A stretch of 64,000 bases of DNA from Helianthus annuus (GCF_002127325.2 NC_035436.2:16403194-16467193); one strand, 5' to 3'. Positions 33,264 to 47,049 are shown, counted from the stretch's first letter. Notes: generated from the letters alone by a model not told the origin. Numbers and translations are program-made.

Positions 33264-34540
33264 CTAGGATTAAGACCCGCCCGCGTTGTGGCGCGGGTAC
33301 ATCTTATACATTGAATGGATTAGTCCAAACGTTATATGATGCATTAATCATATGAAAACACACATTCGACGTATACAGTTGAACTCAATGTAACTTATAT
33401 AACCCCTGTGATTGGATCAAACGTAAAGTAAATCAAATTCATATCGAACAATCATAACATATTATATGTGACCCAACTCATACATAGAAAACGTAACGGG
33501 TATGTAGGAAAACCTGCACATGTAATCGAAAGGGATTAATTAGAGCTTTCGAAAAAAGAGAAGAAAAAGAAACCATAATTTGACTCCACTCGGTTCGAAA
33601 CAAACTTTACGAAACATACATAAAATAAACACAAAAACATATTATATTTGACCTGAATCATTTCCCAAAAAAAGTTTACGTCGAAACGTAGAACAACTTG
33701 AATTTATAACGAAACGTACATAAAAATATGCACGTAAAAATGGTGTCTTTAAACGAAAACTTATTATATTTGATCTGACTCATCTATAAAAAAAGTTTAC
33801 GTCGGAATGTAGTACAAATCATATTTATACCTACCCGTACATTTCATATGCACGTAAAAAATAGTTAAGTAAAGGAAGTATAGGGGTAAATCGAAACAAA
33901 ATATTAGTAAAAGATTTAATAGGTTAAAAATGTTCGTAAAACCGTGCCAAGTAGCACCAATGCTACAACGACATTGACTCTCAACATCGTAAAAATAAAA
34001 TAGATAAAATGGGAAAATTACACTGAACGAAAAGCAGACTTAAAATCGTTGAACCACACACACCCGTTACAGTGTGTTAATTCGAAGAAATTAACCAGAA
34101 ACGTAAAATGTAGAAAATAATAACTTAGTCGATCTAGGACCCGCCCGTTGCGGTGAACTTGTTAAAAGAGAAAAAATGGACACGTTGCGACGGGTCTGTC
34201 AAATATGCAAAAGTAGAGAAAGAACGTTGAACCTCACATGCACGCTACGACATGTTAACTCGCAAAATTTAGATTGAAACGTAAAACGAAAAACTTGCGA
34301 AAGATAAAAAAGTATGGGGGACTAAAGTTGTAACTAATAAACTGTTGTATTAAATTATAAAAAATGGAAAACTTTGGGTTAAAAGTGAAAAATTACAAGA
34401 GTTAGAATACAAAATATGAAAGTATTTGGAATAAAAGTGAAAAATCAAAAAAAAAAATTGAAACACTCCCCAAGCATGGGGTACTACACACAATGCAACA
34501 AGAAGTTGCTATTTTATAATTTATAATATATAATAAACGA
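33264..34540 (-). mobile_element. Non-autonomous Helitron (3' end at left)
   Basis: On the minus strand the 3' end is a hairpin CCCGCG-loop-CGCGGG (33280-33297) about 12 bases before CTAG (33264-33267), followed by T: a canonical Helitron terminus. The body at 33928-34390 matches 15540-15970. The 5' end is less certain: TCGTTTATTATATATTATAA beginning at 34540 is Helitron-like, but the preceding base is C rather than A. Internal ~130-bp repeats with AAAAAAAGTTTACGTCG occur at 33660-33860. No coding capacity. Confidence 0.7.
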
Positions 34541-34686
34541 GTAAAAGTATTAGTATGCCCTGATTTAACATTAAAATTTAACTGAGTTAGGGCTAAAGAT
34601 CATAGTGTGCGAGGTTTTGCAAACATAAAATATGAATCCCATCGACTTTAAAGATAAAGGACATACTTTGTAATTCAATGTAATCA

Positions 34687-37600
34687 TCTATACCTTATAA
34701 TAAAACAAAACAATCTTAGGCCACTTGGCATGAACTTAAGCTATTAGATGCCACGTGGCATTTTATTGTTTCCTCTTTTTTCACTTTGAGCGGCAAATTT
34801 AATAGACTCTTTCTATTATAGGTTTCATAATCTTACACTAGAAGAATTCCCAAATCCCTCTCAATCATCCTCTCATCTTCTCTCAAATCATCTTCCAAAA
34901 ATAAATACATTCCATATTCTTATTCTTGAAGATCATTCCTTTCAATAATCTCCTCATCACAAACCCTAATCTAAGGCGATCGTTCCACTTTGACAATTTT
35001 TGTTTGTCGCATTCATCCTCCGTCACAAGTTCATCGATTTCTTCTTCATCTTTTTTAGTTGTTAATTCACACAAAAACAGTAATAAAACATGAGATCTAA
35101 ATTTGTGTTGATTATGAATCGATTTTAGATCTATTTTTGACATCTTGAATATCAAGTTTGTAGAAAGTGTTGAATTGCAGGTTTTTATTGTTACATCGAA
35201 GAAGAAGAAGAGAACAATATAGTTGTTAATTACAATTCATATATCACATCACTGGTTCTATTGTTGTTGGCAATTGATGAAGCTGAAGATGAATGGAGCC
35301 AAGAGCAATTTTGGTTGCATAATTTGAAAGAAATTGCAGGTTGTGATTCACGAAGATAAAAATTGCAGGTGTTGCTATTTACAGCAACTCCAACGATCAG
35401 ATGCACTCTGTGATTTATATAATAGGTATGGTGTTTCTATTTTTCGTTTATGAATTTTTCATTTACAGATGCTAATAGTGTTTCTTTTTCTTTTTTTTTC
35501 ATATTGAAACCCTAAATCTGACATTGATTATTCATTCTTCAAAACAGGTTAATTAGTTAATTCTTTTAGTTTTTGTTTGCTGGTCAATCTAGGGTTTGGT
35601 CCCTTTACGGTGAATCCAAACTCTTATTTCGTATATATTGAATCCAAATCCCTAATGTTTGTTTTTAAATCAGGATTTGTTCCCCTTGCACTAAATCAAA
35701 TCAGATGCTCTATCATTTCCAAGTAAATACGGTAATTTTTTCTTGGTTTGATCGGATACTTGTTAAATTTTATTTGTTTCATTTTTAATCTAATTTCATT
35801 TAATTAAGAACGGGGCAATTCGTGTTGTGTTTAATCTCTCAAATAGGATTAAATCAAAATTTTCAACTTATAATTTAGCACTAATATTAAGTAATTTATA
35901 AAGTTTCATTTTACTAATAATAAGCATCTATAAGAAAAAAAAGGCTGGATATCAATATTGAAACTAAAATTTGCACATTGTTTTGCTCCTATAGTGCAAT
36001 GGCAGATGAGGTTAACAAAGAAACCATTGGAATCAAGCTCTATGCCTCCAACAGAGAGCTGGAACATTACTTTTAAAGTATAATAATTCAGTTGTTCTGT
36101 GTAAAAATAAGTTTAAGTTGCATATGATGGTATGTTCTCTCAAAAGAAAGTTCTCTAGACCATTAACGGAATAGTCTTGAAAACTTTCCGTTCGGGGAAA
36201 GTATCATCATCAATAAAAAACAATTGGAATGTAACTTTGCTCAATCTCAAATGGATCATTATATTTCATCATGCTGGTGCTATTATGAGCATTGAAATAA
36301 GAGTTATTGATCATAGAAACTTCCATGTTTTAGAGAAGGAACATAAGTGAATTAACATCTTGCATTTTAATTATGATAATATTACAATAACTTCTCTTTC
36401 GAGGTATCCACTTCCCCGTATCATTTTGTGGGAAGTTTGAGTAATTTAAATTGGTTTTTAATTGATATTTTTTCTATTTTTTATAAGTTTGTTGATAATG
36501 TGTTTAGCCTATGCAAAAGCTGTTTGCACACCTTGAGGTTGCGATAAAGGTTATATTATTTCTATTCATTTTTATGTAGATAGAGATTTTAATTATAAAC
36601 GGGTCATTTTTGGCTTGTGTTATTGATTTGTGACTGAACTTGCGTAATCTAATTATCAAACTTGCGAAATCTGGATATCGTTTTCTAATACTCAATTAGT
36701 TATTGATCTGTGACTGATATTCTTTTGGTGGATGTGGCTTCGTAGCATTTACAAAGATCGTCTTGAATAATTACAGACGTTTTAATGTTTTGTTTTTTTT
36801 TGTGTTTGAAGCTAAACTCTTTATTGTTATCAACAATTGAAATGAATAAGAGATGTTCTTTTTTATGTATACTTTATGCGTATATTACCGACCATTTTTT
36901 ATGGTTTTTTTATAGGACATGCCAAAATATTACACTGTTGACCTGTTTTCCGATTTTAAGGAATATGGTGTGTTAGTACACCTATATAAAACCATGTTTG
37001 TTTTTTAGTTTGTAGGAAACATTTTGAGGTCTACAGACTTTACGTCCATCATCATCAACCCTCACATTCCTGAACCATACGCCATTGGCTATTAAACTCG
37101 AACATGCATTTCATGTATTTGTATGATGTGAACACAATCGTTGGTCTGTATTATTCATTCAAATATTGTTTTTTGGATTTATTTTTTATCATTTTTGGTT
37201 TCCTTTTTTTTGATGAACTGTAATCAACACTAAACAATTTATTATTTACAATCCTTTTTATACTTGGATGTTACTCGTGTTTCGTTTACGGATTTTATAG
37301 TTTATCTAACGTATATGGCAATTTTAACCATTTCAAATATTTAGTGATATACGTATATATATATGTAAATATGTGTATATATTTATATATATATATATAG
37401 GGGGCCGCTAGAATGAGAACCACCCCGAGTTGTAAGAACCGCGAGAACCACACCATCCGGGTCGCCGTTTACCATGATTTTTTTTACAACTAGATGTGTG
37501 TATTATAAACACATCCGTAAAAAAAAAATTTAAACGCCGCGCCCGAGGTGGTAGTTTTTTACACCACAAGTTTGGTGTAAAAAAAAAAAGAAAACAAAAA

Positions 37601-38394
37601 AAAATAAAAACACCAAACTTGTGGTGTAAAAAACTACCCCCTCGGGCGCGGCGTTTAAATTTTTTTTTACGGATGTGTTTATAATACACACATCTAGTTG
37701 TAAAAAAAATCATGGTAAACGGCGACCCGGATGGTGTGGTTCTCGCGGTTCTTACAACTCGGGGTGGTTCTCATTCTAGCAGCCCCCTATATCAATATAA
37801 TTTTGTATAAAGAATAATACAGTTTAAGTAATATGTCTATACTAAAAATAATCAAACATGGTGTTGACTTACAATCAAATCATTTATATCATACCAAAAC
37901 GTAAAACCATATTTTTGGTAAGAAATTTAAATTACAAGATTGTTATGAAGGAATTTAATATAATAAAGCAAATAATATTTCCATAATAGTTAATATACTT
38001 TCACTACAACAACTATTTATAAGTAGTCATATTCTACATAAGTTTACAAGACAAAAGCTCTCAAGTCATTCCATCTACTACGATCGCATCTTCATCAACA
38101 ATTCAATTCGGTTAGTTGATTCTTTGGTTGTTGTGTTTTGTTTCTCTTACGTTGTTTTTTCATTCGTGCTTAAAATACAAAAATGATTAGTTTTCATGAA
38201 TTGGTTTTCTACAGCTCTTAGTTACTAAGTTGTTTAGTTTGTCTATTATGTTACAACTTTATTGATGTCTTTCAACTACTCAATGAAATCATAAACCTAT
38301 TCATATGATATGTTTTATGATTTCAATATAATTTAAATCTAATTTATGTTTTTTAAATGTAGTTCATGTCATTGAAGGTTTAGGATTTGAAATG
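34687..38394 (+). other. Helitron 5' region, non-coding
   Basis: Starts with an AT-rich Helitron-type 5' end and a CCACTTGGCA/GCCACGTGGCA pair (34720-34760). A CTCTC-rich UTR-like stretch (34855-34900) follows. No coding sequence I can support. The foldback at 37400-37787 is inserted in it. Confidence 0.55.
37400..37787. mobile_element. Near-perfect 388-bp foldback element in a TA tract
   Basis: The whole element is an inverted repeat: two ~190-bp arms differ at about three positions and meet near 37595. Ends are GGGGGCCGCTAGAATGAGAA and TTCTCATTCTAGCAGCCCCC. It lies after (TA)n and before TATATCAATATAA. Mirror ORFs on both strands are artefacts. A transcript would form a nearly perfect long hairpin. 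Confidence 0.9.
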
Positions 38395-38703
38395 GTAGTT
38401 AACGAAATTGTGTCAAGACTCCCAACAAAGGCAGTTGGTTGTTTGAAATGTGTGTGTAAACAATAGCGTTATGAATTGTGTACACACAATTTTGCATTAA
38501 CGCATTATCGAGAGTTGACTAATTCTCAAAACCGAAAACTAATCTTGTTGATTATTCTATGGATGATGTTTATTTTGCATATTATTTTATTGATTTGTAT
38601 AATAAGTAATTATGAAATCTACTTTTTATTCAATGAGTCGCATAATGAAAATTGTATAAAGACGTTTTTTGTCAATCATACGAACATGTATTTAATGGTG
38701 TAA
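38395..38703 (+). pseudogene. Captured F-box gene fragment
   Basis: The frame beginning near 38395 reads VNEIVSRLPTKAVGCLKCVCKQ, stop, RYELC. This is the first half of an F-box domain, which binds SKP1 in SCF ubiquitin ligases. The stop TAG (38464-38466) stands where F-box proteins have the conserved Trp. The frame continues open to 38703 without recognisable C-terminal repeats. It sits between the Helitron 5' end and the RepHel remnants, so it is best explained as gene capture; a neighbouring host fragment is possible. Confidence 0.7.
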
Positions 38704-38736
38704 TTGATGAATCTATATTTTTTTCAATGTGAAAGC

Positions 38737-39300
38737 CATGTCTAAACGATCAAAGCATCAACCTTCGTCTTCATGCAATGATCAATGGAATTTAGATACT
38801 TCAAAAGGTAACAATTTTGGTCAACGAAAGATAGTCTTTTATTAAGTAACTGTTAATGTGACGTGTTTACAAACTACTATTTTATGTATGTTTTACTTAC
38901 AGATGTTGCCGGCTCCATGTCAAGGATTCTGTTTTCAGATATTACCAATGGTATTATATTAACCAATTTTTTTTGTTATAGATTTAATATATATATATAT
39001 ACATTATACATTTATATGTAAAAGTATTTTATTTAATTAACCTTTATAGATCTAACATACATTCAATGGTTCTTAACGTTTACAGTTTCTACTCCGAACA
39101 GCATGCAAAATGAGGCAAAAGATAGACGTAGAAAACGAAAATTATACTTGGTACTCGGAAATCTCATAATCTTCATGTACATTCAAATTGTGCAACCAAC
39201 ATATTGTCAAGTAGTATTCCAACAGGTAACTATACTGATAATCGTAAAGTGACGTCCTATTTGGTAGATGGCCATTCAAATTCAAGTAGTATTCCAACAT
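38737..39300 (+). pseudogene. RepHel N-terminal exons of the Helitron, degraded
   Basis: A short exon from ATG 38737 ends at AAAG|GTAAC (about 38807). The next starts after ACTTACAG and reads RILFSDITN up to AATG|GTATT. The third follows TTTACAG with STPNSMQNEAKDRRRKRK. Splice signals and this Ser/Thr/basic N-terminal style, including SDITN, resemble plant Helitron RepHel proteins. After a one-base frameshift near 39145 further family-like residues (SSSIPTGNYT) appear in another frame. The replication initiator domain does not follow. Confidence 0.55.
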
Positions 39301-39501
39301 GTAATATATACCAAAATATTTAAACAGGTAACATAAACCAAAATATTGTCAAGTAGTATTCCAACAGCTAACATAAACCAAAATATTTAAACATGTTCCA
39401 CAAAAACCATAGCTACATACTTATCTACTTATTGCCAAAACCGTTTGTTAGCCAAAATTACCATATAAAATGGTTGAACGGTTTTGATCTATGGTACTAA
39501 C

Positions 39502-41682
39502 TGTCACACCCCAACCGATGGCGGAATCATCGGGGCGCGGCACTGAGCGAAACAGATTGTTCAGAAGTTTCCACAACAACTATCATACAATTCAGTTATA
39601 TAACACGTCCCATACCGTGTCCCAAACAATAACAAGTTATCATAGAAATCAACTAAACAATATGGGAACTGTTCCGACAACTCAAATTCTTAATTATTAC
39701 AGACCGAAAGTAAATATTGTTTTAAGACTTCTAGACGGCTAACTATAGATCTTACTGACTACAGGTGCCAGTACAAGATCTACAGATAATTATGGCCCTG
39801 GAGCAGGTATATGGACACTGTCCTAAGGTCACTGGCTCCTAGAAGCTTATTATTGCCTCGCTTCCCTAGCACGCTAGTAGCTTAAACACCTGTCACATAC
39901 GTTAAAATAAAAGTCAATACATATAATGTAAAGGTGAGTACACAAGTTTGATATAGCATATAGAGTTCGAATAGTTTACGCATAACCAAGCACGTACACA
40001 AGGGCAAACGATGCATGTAAATTATCAACATGGGACCATCGATACCAACGACTGCGGGTTGACTGTCCGAGACAGTTCGCAATACATGATTACCACCGTA
40101 ATCCATGCAAGTAATTGTCCTTAGCAACCCCCGTGTGAACGGGTGCTGAGTCCAAACTATAGTACTACGTTGCTAAAGCAGGCAGATAGCACTCCACGTG
40201 TAAACATAATAAACAGCAATCATTTAGACAAGTAATACATGCAAGTAGGTTAGCGTTCAAATAGTTTGTGTTGTTTGTGAATTTGATAGATTACGTATGT
40301 AACACCCAAAAGTGCTGAAAGCAAAAAGGGATCGAGTATACTCACAGTGGTTGATTGTGGATTGAAGGGAGCACTGAGAATAGTTTAGCCTGAATGGTTC
40401 GATAACACAACTATGAGTAACGCGGAAAGGTAAACAATGTACTTGGATCGAGTAGGCCATTCGATCGGACAGCAGTTCGATCGAGTGGGCTGTTCGATTG
40501 GTTGGAAAGTCCGTTCGAACATCCATTCGATCGGCCGGCTGGCTCGATCGGCTGGTTCCTTCAAGTGGATTGTTTCTTCCTTTGATGTGAAGGATGTGTT
40601 TGTGTATGATGGTTTGTACTGCCTTTCAAGTTGGCCGATCGAACAGCTGTTCGATCGGTTAGCCCAACCGATCGGCTAGCACTTCATTGTTTTCAAATAT
40701 GTCACTCGATCGGTTGGCATGTTCGATCGGGTGACATTCCAATGTTTCGAAAAGTCTAAGTGTTTTGAAGTATAGTATCTCATGATTCGAGCAGTAATGA
40801 TTACAATCGAGTGGCGTAGTCGATCGAACAGTACCTCGTCAATACTACACTTTTGTGAGTTTGTGGGACTAAGTGCTAGTCGATCGGTTAGCCTAGTCGA
40901 TCGGCTGGCATAGTCGTTCGGTTGGGCTGTTCGATCGAACAGCCTAGCCGTTTGGCCAGCTACTCGATTTGGTTAACCTATCACTTAACACTTGGTTATT
41001 CCCGTTGTTTGTTGATGTTTTAGAGATATTTTGACTACGAGTTGAACCACAGGACTGAAGTCCCCACTTAGCCTACTGACTCGAGCAGGAATCACCCAAA
41101 CTCGGTCAGAGACGGTTTGGAACTTAAGTTTAACGCTTAACCCGAAATCGGTATATCTCTTGGTAGAACCCGAATCTTGAACCATGTGTTTGTTTAGGTT
41201 GATTTGTAAATCGGTTCAAGTCTCGTTTTCACCTTTTTGAGTGTAAAAGAGTTGAAAGATAGATGAAAACCCATCTTCCAATCCTTTTCCACCGTGAAAT
41301 GTTAAGATCTTTGGAAGATTTTAGGTTATTTATGTGGAAATCGGTTAGATCTAGCTTATTCATGGTTGAATGAAGTCAAGAACATGAAGTTCTTGATGAA
41401 CACCAAGAACACCATGATGACATCACTCAAGAACACCTAGATCTTGGTGATTTCATGGATGAAATCCAAGTTTTGAAAGATAGAAAGATGGAGAATCGAT
41501 TAATGAACAAAAACGTACAAGGATTAGAGCGAAATACTTACCGGTTTGAGAGAAATTTGAGATTTAGTGAGAAGAAGAGGCTGGTCGGTCAGAGCTTTTC
41601 CAAAAGTGGAAAGCTTGACAAGGACAACCCTATTTATAGGCTTCCAAAAGAGGAAAGGGTCAGCTGATCGAACAGCATCCCT
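39502..41682 (-). repeat. Tekay-B LTR1, truncated 3' LTR
   Basis: Identical to the first 2,181 bp of LTR2 except G at 39617. It loses 612 bp upstream (minus strand) of its TATA box, so the 47073-47172-type word array is deleted. The transcribed-side array is kept (about 40440-40976). TATA box at 41629-41640. Confidence 0.95.
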
Positions 41683-43838
41683 TGTAGTTGGTCAAACAGA
41701 TCATCGATTCTTGGTAAGGGGTATCGGTTCTTGATGGTCAGCTTGTTCAATTCCCGGTAATCGATGCACATTCGGAACGACCCGTCCTTCTTTTTGACGA
41801 AAAGGACTGGTGCGCCCCAAGGAGAAGTGCTCGGGCGAATGAAGCCTTTTTCAAGTAACTCTTGGAGTTGGTTTGAGAGTTCTCGCATCTCAGATGGAGC
41901 GAGTCGATACGGAGCTTTGGCCACTGGGTTGGCTCCTGGAATAAGGTCGATTCGAAAGTCGATATCACGATTTGGGGGTAATCCAGGAAGATCATCAGGG
42001 AACACCTGAGGAAATTCTCGGACAACAGGAACATCCTTGACTTCAACTTTCTTTTTCTTGTCCGTCTCTGTTACAACAATGTTGGCCAAGAAGGCTCGAT
42101 ATTCCTTGCGGAGATATTTGCGAGCTTGAAGACAGGACATGAGCTTGAGATCTTTCGCAGTAGTTTCACCATAAACACATAGAATATCACCACTAGCTAG
42201 CACAAAACGTATCATCTTATCGGCACACACAACTTCAGCATGGTTTTCACGAAGAAAGTCCATGCCTACTATGACGTCGAAACTTCCGAGCTGCATCGGG
42301 ATAAGATTGATAGGAAAGATATGGCTGTTGAGCTCGAGGGTACAATCACGGAGCACAGAATTGACAGCAATGGTTCTTCCGGTAGCGATTTCTACTTCGA
42401 AGGGTGTCGAAAGATAAGAGCGCTTACGCCTAAGAAGCTTCTCAAATTCAAATGACACAAAGCAGTTATCGGCTCCAGTATCAAACAAACATGATGCATA
42501 TATACCATTCACAAGGAACGTACCATTGACCACGTTGTTATCAGCTTGAGCCTGACGTGCATTGATGTTGAAGGTTCTGGCGTGAGCTGCTTGCTGTTGA
42601 GGCTGTTGTTGTTGAGCTTCTTGCTTGACTACCCTGTTCGGGCACCGGTTTGCAAAGTGGTTAGGGTCACCACATGCAAAGCAGGTCCGAACATTGGTTG
42701 TTGGGGCCTGAGCGGCTTGAGGAGCTTGAGGAGCAGGTAGCAGGGCTTGGTTAACAGCAGCCTGAGCTTGCGTTTGACGGGGACCATAGCGGCAACTCGC
42801 AGTGAAATGCCCGTAAACGTTGCAGTGGGCACAGAATCGGCAGGCCACACCCACCGGGTGATGATAGGAACATGTAGCACAGAGTGGGTGGGGGCCGGTG
42901 TACGCACGCTTCGCTGGCGGCGCATTGATCACTGGCGCAGTGCGCTGTGGTTGTTGCTGTTGTGGTGGTACTGACTGAAGAGGAGCGGCATTGGTTGCGG
43001 CGGCACAACCCTTGTTCTTCTTTCTTCTTCTCGAGGACTTGGAGGCTTGAGTGGTGGTGTTGTCGGTTGATGCGGCGGTGACTTGATGCAGGGGCTTGAC
43101 TTGCTTATCCCAGAAACCAGCCTTCACCCGCTTGTCATTAATCTCAGCGGCGAGCAGGTAGGTCTCCTCAATCGTTGCGGGCTTTGAAGCTAGGACAAAA
43201 TCCGCTACACAGTCAGGAAGAGCGCGGATGTACTTTTTGATGGTCATGTCGGGAGTCTTGACCTGGTCTGGACAGATGATGCTTAACTGCTTGAAGCGAG
43301 CAGTGAGACCAGCGTTGTCACCCTTGTCTTGTTTAATACCCCAGAATTCATCCTCCAACTTATGACGCTCATGGGAGGGACAGTATTCTTCGATCATGAT
43401 TTCCTTCAGCTTCTTCCATGACAGAGCATAGGCTGCGTCGTTTCCGCGCTTGTTTCTTTCAGCAGTCCACCAGTCCAAAGCACGGGACTGGAAGACGCCA
43501 GTAGCATTGAGAGTCCGGAGATTATCTGGGCATCCACTTTGACGAAAGGTGACTTCTATCGAGTCAAACCAGTGAAACATAGCCGTTGGACCATCCTCGC
43601 CGGTGAACTCTTTTGGCCCACATGCCTTAAATTGCTTGAAGCTAAAAGCAGTCTTGCTGGATTCTTTCGGAGCATCAGCTTGTGACATCTCAGATGATTT
43701 GCTGGCGTTCTCATAAACCTCACTCACGGCCTTCGCCACGGTCTTAGAGATGATAGCAGCCAGACGTCGATCTCTTTTCTCCTGGCGGGTAAGACGCGAG
43801 CGTGATCTAGGTTGTCCAGATGACGACATGGTCTGCAA
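41683..43838 (-). pseudogene. Truncated gag-pol of the upstream Tekay-B copy
   Basis: The frame is intact from the gag start at 43838 through gag, two zinc knuckles, protease and the first third of reverse transcriptase, up to [11 protein letters not shown]. It then runs into LTR sequence at 41682 and stops at 41634 after a short non-homologous tail (total 734 residues). The FIDD catalytic motif, RNase H and integrase are deleted. The remaining residues equal those of the full copy except Gln for His at the site encoded near 42006. It could still yield Gag and protease. Confidence 0.95.
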
Positions 43839-44893
43839 TAGACATCGCCATAGGGCTTAACACAACGAATTCGAATCTCGCACGTTCTTAGATCTCTAAA
43901 GCTTAGAATCACGTCGCATCTCTCGTCACGTAACACATATAATCACATAAGCACATAATCATAGAGGCACATAAGCACAGAAGCAATTTGGGCACATAAG
44001 CAATTAAGCAAATAGAGCACTTAATTTCCTAAACACGTACGAAATCTTATCACAGAGGTAGTCAGAAAACAGAAACCTATAACCACAAGTCGAGTGCCGT
44101 TCGTTTTGCGTATCGGATAGCACCACATTGTATCGTCTATCTTAGTCGTATAGCGTAGCATAGCACACTGGTTTCGTTTAGATCACATCAACAGGGATTT
44201 GAATCGAGATAGGATAGCAGCAAAGGTCACGCAGATTGATAACAAATGGAGTAATCAACGAATCTTAAAACACGTAAACAGGTAAATCATATAAATTCAA
44301 CAAAACAACACTCAAAATCGGAAAATGGATTGTCTGCGGCTACTAGACTTTGACTAACCATGACAATTTAACTATTCACAGTTGACTTGTCGTCACTTTC
44401 GACTCTAGGGGACATGTTCCTGCCTCGATTCTTGGGCATTATGCATGCGCATTCTAGGTCATACTCGTGAGTTCAGGTCGTTGGAGTCCGTCAATTGCCT
44501 TGGCGAGATAAAATAAGGTCGGAATAACTGCCAAGGTTAGGGTTTCACCCCTAGCTTAGCAATTTCTTCCTTGTTTTAAGAAAATTTTAGAGGAAAGTTT
44601 TCATCAAATTACGGGTTTCAGCCCTAATTTGGTATAATTCTCCCCCGTTTGTTGATGGAAATTCACACAAAATAATCGGCAAAGATTTGTAATTTAGGCA
44701 GGAATTTGCGGGTTTCACTCCTAATCCCGTCCAAATTACAAAATTTGGCTCGGAGTTCGGATGTAATGATAGAATAGAAGGAATCAACATAAAATAAGCA
44801 CATAAACTTGGTCTCTTGGTTCCTAACTATAGTCTAGGTCTCTAAGACAGCGATCCGGACTAGATCGTGTCCAACCTAATTCCCTATAGTTAT
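43839..44893 (-). other. Leader of the deleted Tekay-B copy
   Basis: Identical in sequence, as far as I compared, to 52409-53463. No ORF of note. It contains a run of 'gcacataagca' short repeats (43930-44010) and GGGTTTCA repeats (44540-44720). Confidence 0.7.
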
Positions 44894-44906
44894 GGCTCTG
44901 ATACCA
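44894..44906 (-). other. Primer binding site (initiator tRNA-Met), upstream copy
   Basis: Minus-strand TGGTATCAGAGCC, four bases from LTR2. A transcript from LTR2 could use it. Confidence 0.9.
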
Positions 44907-45848
44907 AATCTGTCACACCCCAACCGATGGCGGAATCATCGGGGCGCGGCACTGAGCGAAACAGATTGTTCAGAAGTTTCCACAACAACTATCATACAAT
45001 TCAGTTATATAACACGTCCCATACCATGTCCCAAACAATAACAAGTTATCATAGAAATCAACTAAACAATATGGGAACTGTTCCGACAACTCAAATTCTT
45101 AATTATTACAGACCGAAAGTAAATATTGTTTTAAGACTTCTAGACGGCTAACTATAGATCTTACTGACTACAGGTGCCAGTACAAGATCTACAGATAATT
45201 ATGGCCCTGGAGCAGGTATATGGACACTGTCCTAAGGTCACTGGCTCCTAGAAGCTTATTATTGCCTCGCTTCCCTAGCACGCTAGTAGCTTAAACACCT
45301 GTCACATACGTTAAAATAAAAGTCAATACATATAATGTAAAGGTGAGTACACAAGTTTGATATAGCATATAGAGTTCGAATAGTTTACGCATAACCAAGC
45401 ACGTACACAAGGGCAAACGATGCATGTAAATTATCAACATGGGACCATCGATACCAACGACTGCGGGTTGACTGTCCGAGACAGTTCGCAATACATGATT
45501 ACCACCGTAATCCATGCAAGTAATTGTCCTTAGCAACCCCCGTGTGAACGGGTGCTGAGTCCAAACTATAGTACTACGTTGCTAAAGCAGGCAGATAGCA
45601 CTCCACGTGTAAACATAATAAACAGCAATCATTTAGACAAGTAATACATGCAAGTAGGTTAGCGTTCAAATAGTTTGTGTTGTTTGTGAATTTGATAGAT
45701 TACGTATGTAACACCCAAAAGTGCTGAAAGCAAAAAGGGATCGAGTATACTCACAGTGGTTGATTGTGGATTGAAGGGAGCACTGAGAATAGTTTAGCCT
45801 GAATGGTTCGATAACACAACTATGAGTAACGCGGAAAGGTAAACAATG

Positions 45849-46385
45849 TACTTGGATCGAGTAGGCCATTCGATCGGACAGCAGTTCGATCGAGTGGGCT
45901 GTTCGATTGGTTGGAAAGTCCGTTCGAACATCCATTCGATCGGCCGGCTGGCTCGATCGGCTGGTTCCTTCAAGTGGATTGTTTCTTCCTTTGATGTGAA
46001 GGATGTGTTTGTGTATGATGGTTTGTACTGCCTTTCAAGTTGGCCGATCGAACAGCTGTTCGATCGGTTAGCCCAACCGATCGGCTAGCACTTCATTGTT
46101 TTCAAATATGTCACTCGATCGGTTGGCATGTTCGATCGGGTGACATTCCAATGTTTCGAAAAGTCTAAGTGTTTTGAAGTATAGTATCTCATGATTCGAG
46201 CAGTAATGATTACAATCGAGTGGCGTAGTCGATCGAACAGTACCTCGTCAATACTACACTTTTGTGAGTTTGTGGGACTAAGTGCTAGTCGATCGGTTAG
46301 CCTAGTCGATCGGCTGGCATAGTCGTTCGGTTGGGCTGTTCGATCGAACAGCCTAGCCGTTTGGCCAGCTACTCGATTTGGTTAA
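45849..46385 (-). repeat. TTCGATCGAAC-type word array, transcribed side of the LTR
   Basis: About twenty copies of GTTCGATCGGTTAGCC-, CGATCGAACAGC- and CCGATCGGCTAGC-like words with CGATCG cores. Copies are at about 40440-40976 in LTR1 and 54419-54955 in LTR3. Small ORFs here are by-products. Confidence 0.85.
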
Positions 46386-47037
46386 CCTATCACTTAACAC
46401 TTGGTTATTCCCGTTGTTTGTTGATGTTTTAGAGATATTTTGACTACGAGTTGAACCACAGGACTGAAGTCCCCACTTAGCCTACTGACTCGAGCAGGAA
46501 TCACCCAAACTCGGTCAGAGACGGTTTGGAACTTAAGTTTAACGCTTAACCCGAAATCGGTATATCTCTTGGTAGAACCCGAATCTTGAACCATGTGTTT
46601 GTTTAGGTTGATTTGTAAATCGGTTCAAGTCTCGTTTTCACCTTTTTGAGTGTAAAAGAGTTGAAAGATAGATGAAAACCCATCTTCCAATCCTTTTCCA
46701 CCGTGAAATGTTAAGATCTTTGGAAGATTTTAGGTTATTTATGTGGAAATCGGTTAGATCTAGCTTATTCATGGTTGAATGAAGTCAAGAACATGAAGTT
46801 CTTGATGAACACCAAGAACACCATGATGACATCACTCAAGAACACCTAGATCTTGGTGATTTCATGGATGAAATCCAAGTTTTGAAAGATAGAAAGATGG
46901 AGAATCGATTAATGAACAAAAACGTACAAGGATTAGAGCGAAATACTTACCGGTTTGAGAGAAATTTGAGATTTAGTGAGAAGAAGAGGCTGGTCGGTCA
47001 GAGCTTTTCCAAAAGTGGAAAGCTTGACAAGGACAAC

Positions 47038-47049
47038 CCTATTTATAGG
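47038..47049 (-). promoter_or_regulatory. LTR2 TATA box
   Basis: Minus-strand CCTATAAATAGG, the same 12-mer as in the Athila-type LTR. Equivalents at 41629-41640 and 55608-55619. Confidence 0.75.

Noticed and set aside
37408..37713. Mirror ORFs of about 100 and 62 residues
   Set aside because: They arise from the near-perfect palindrome and have no family similarity.
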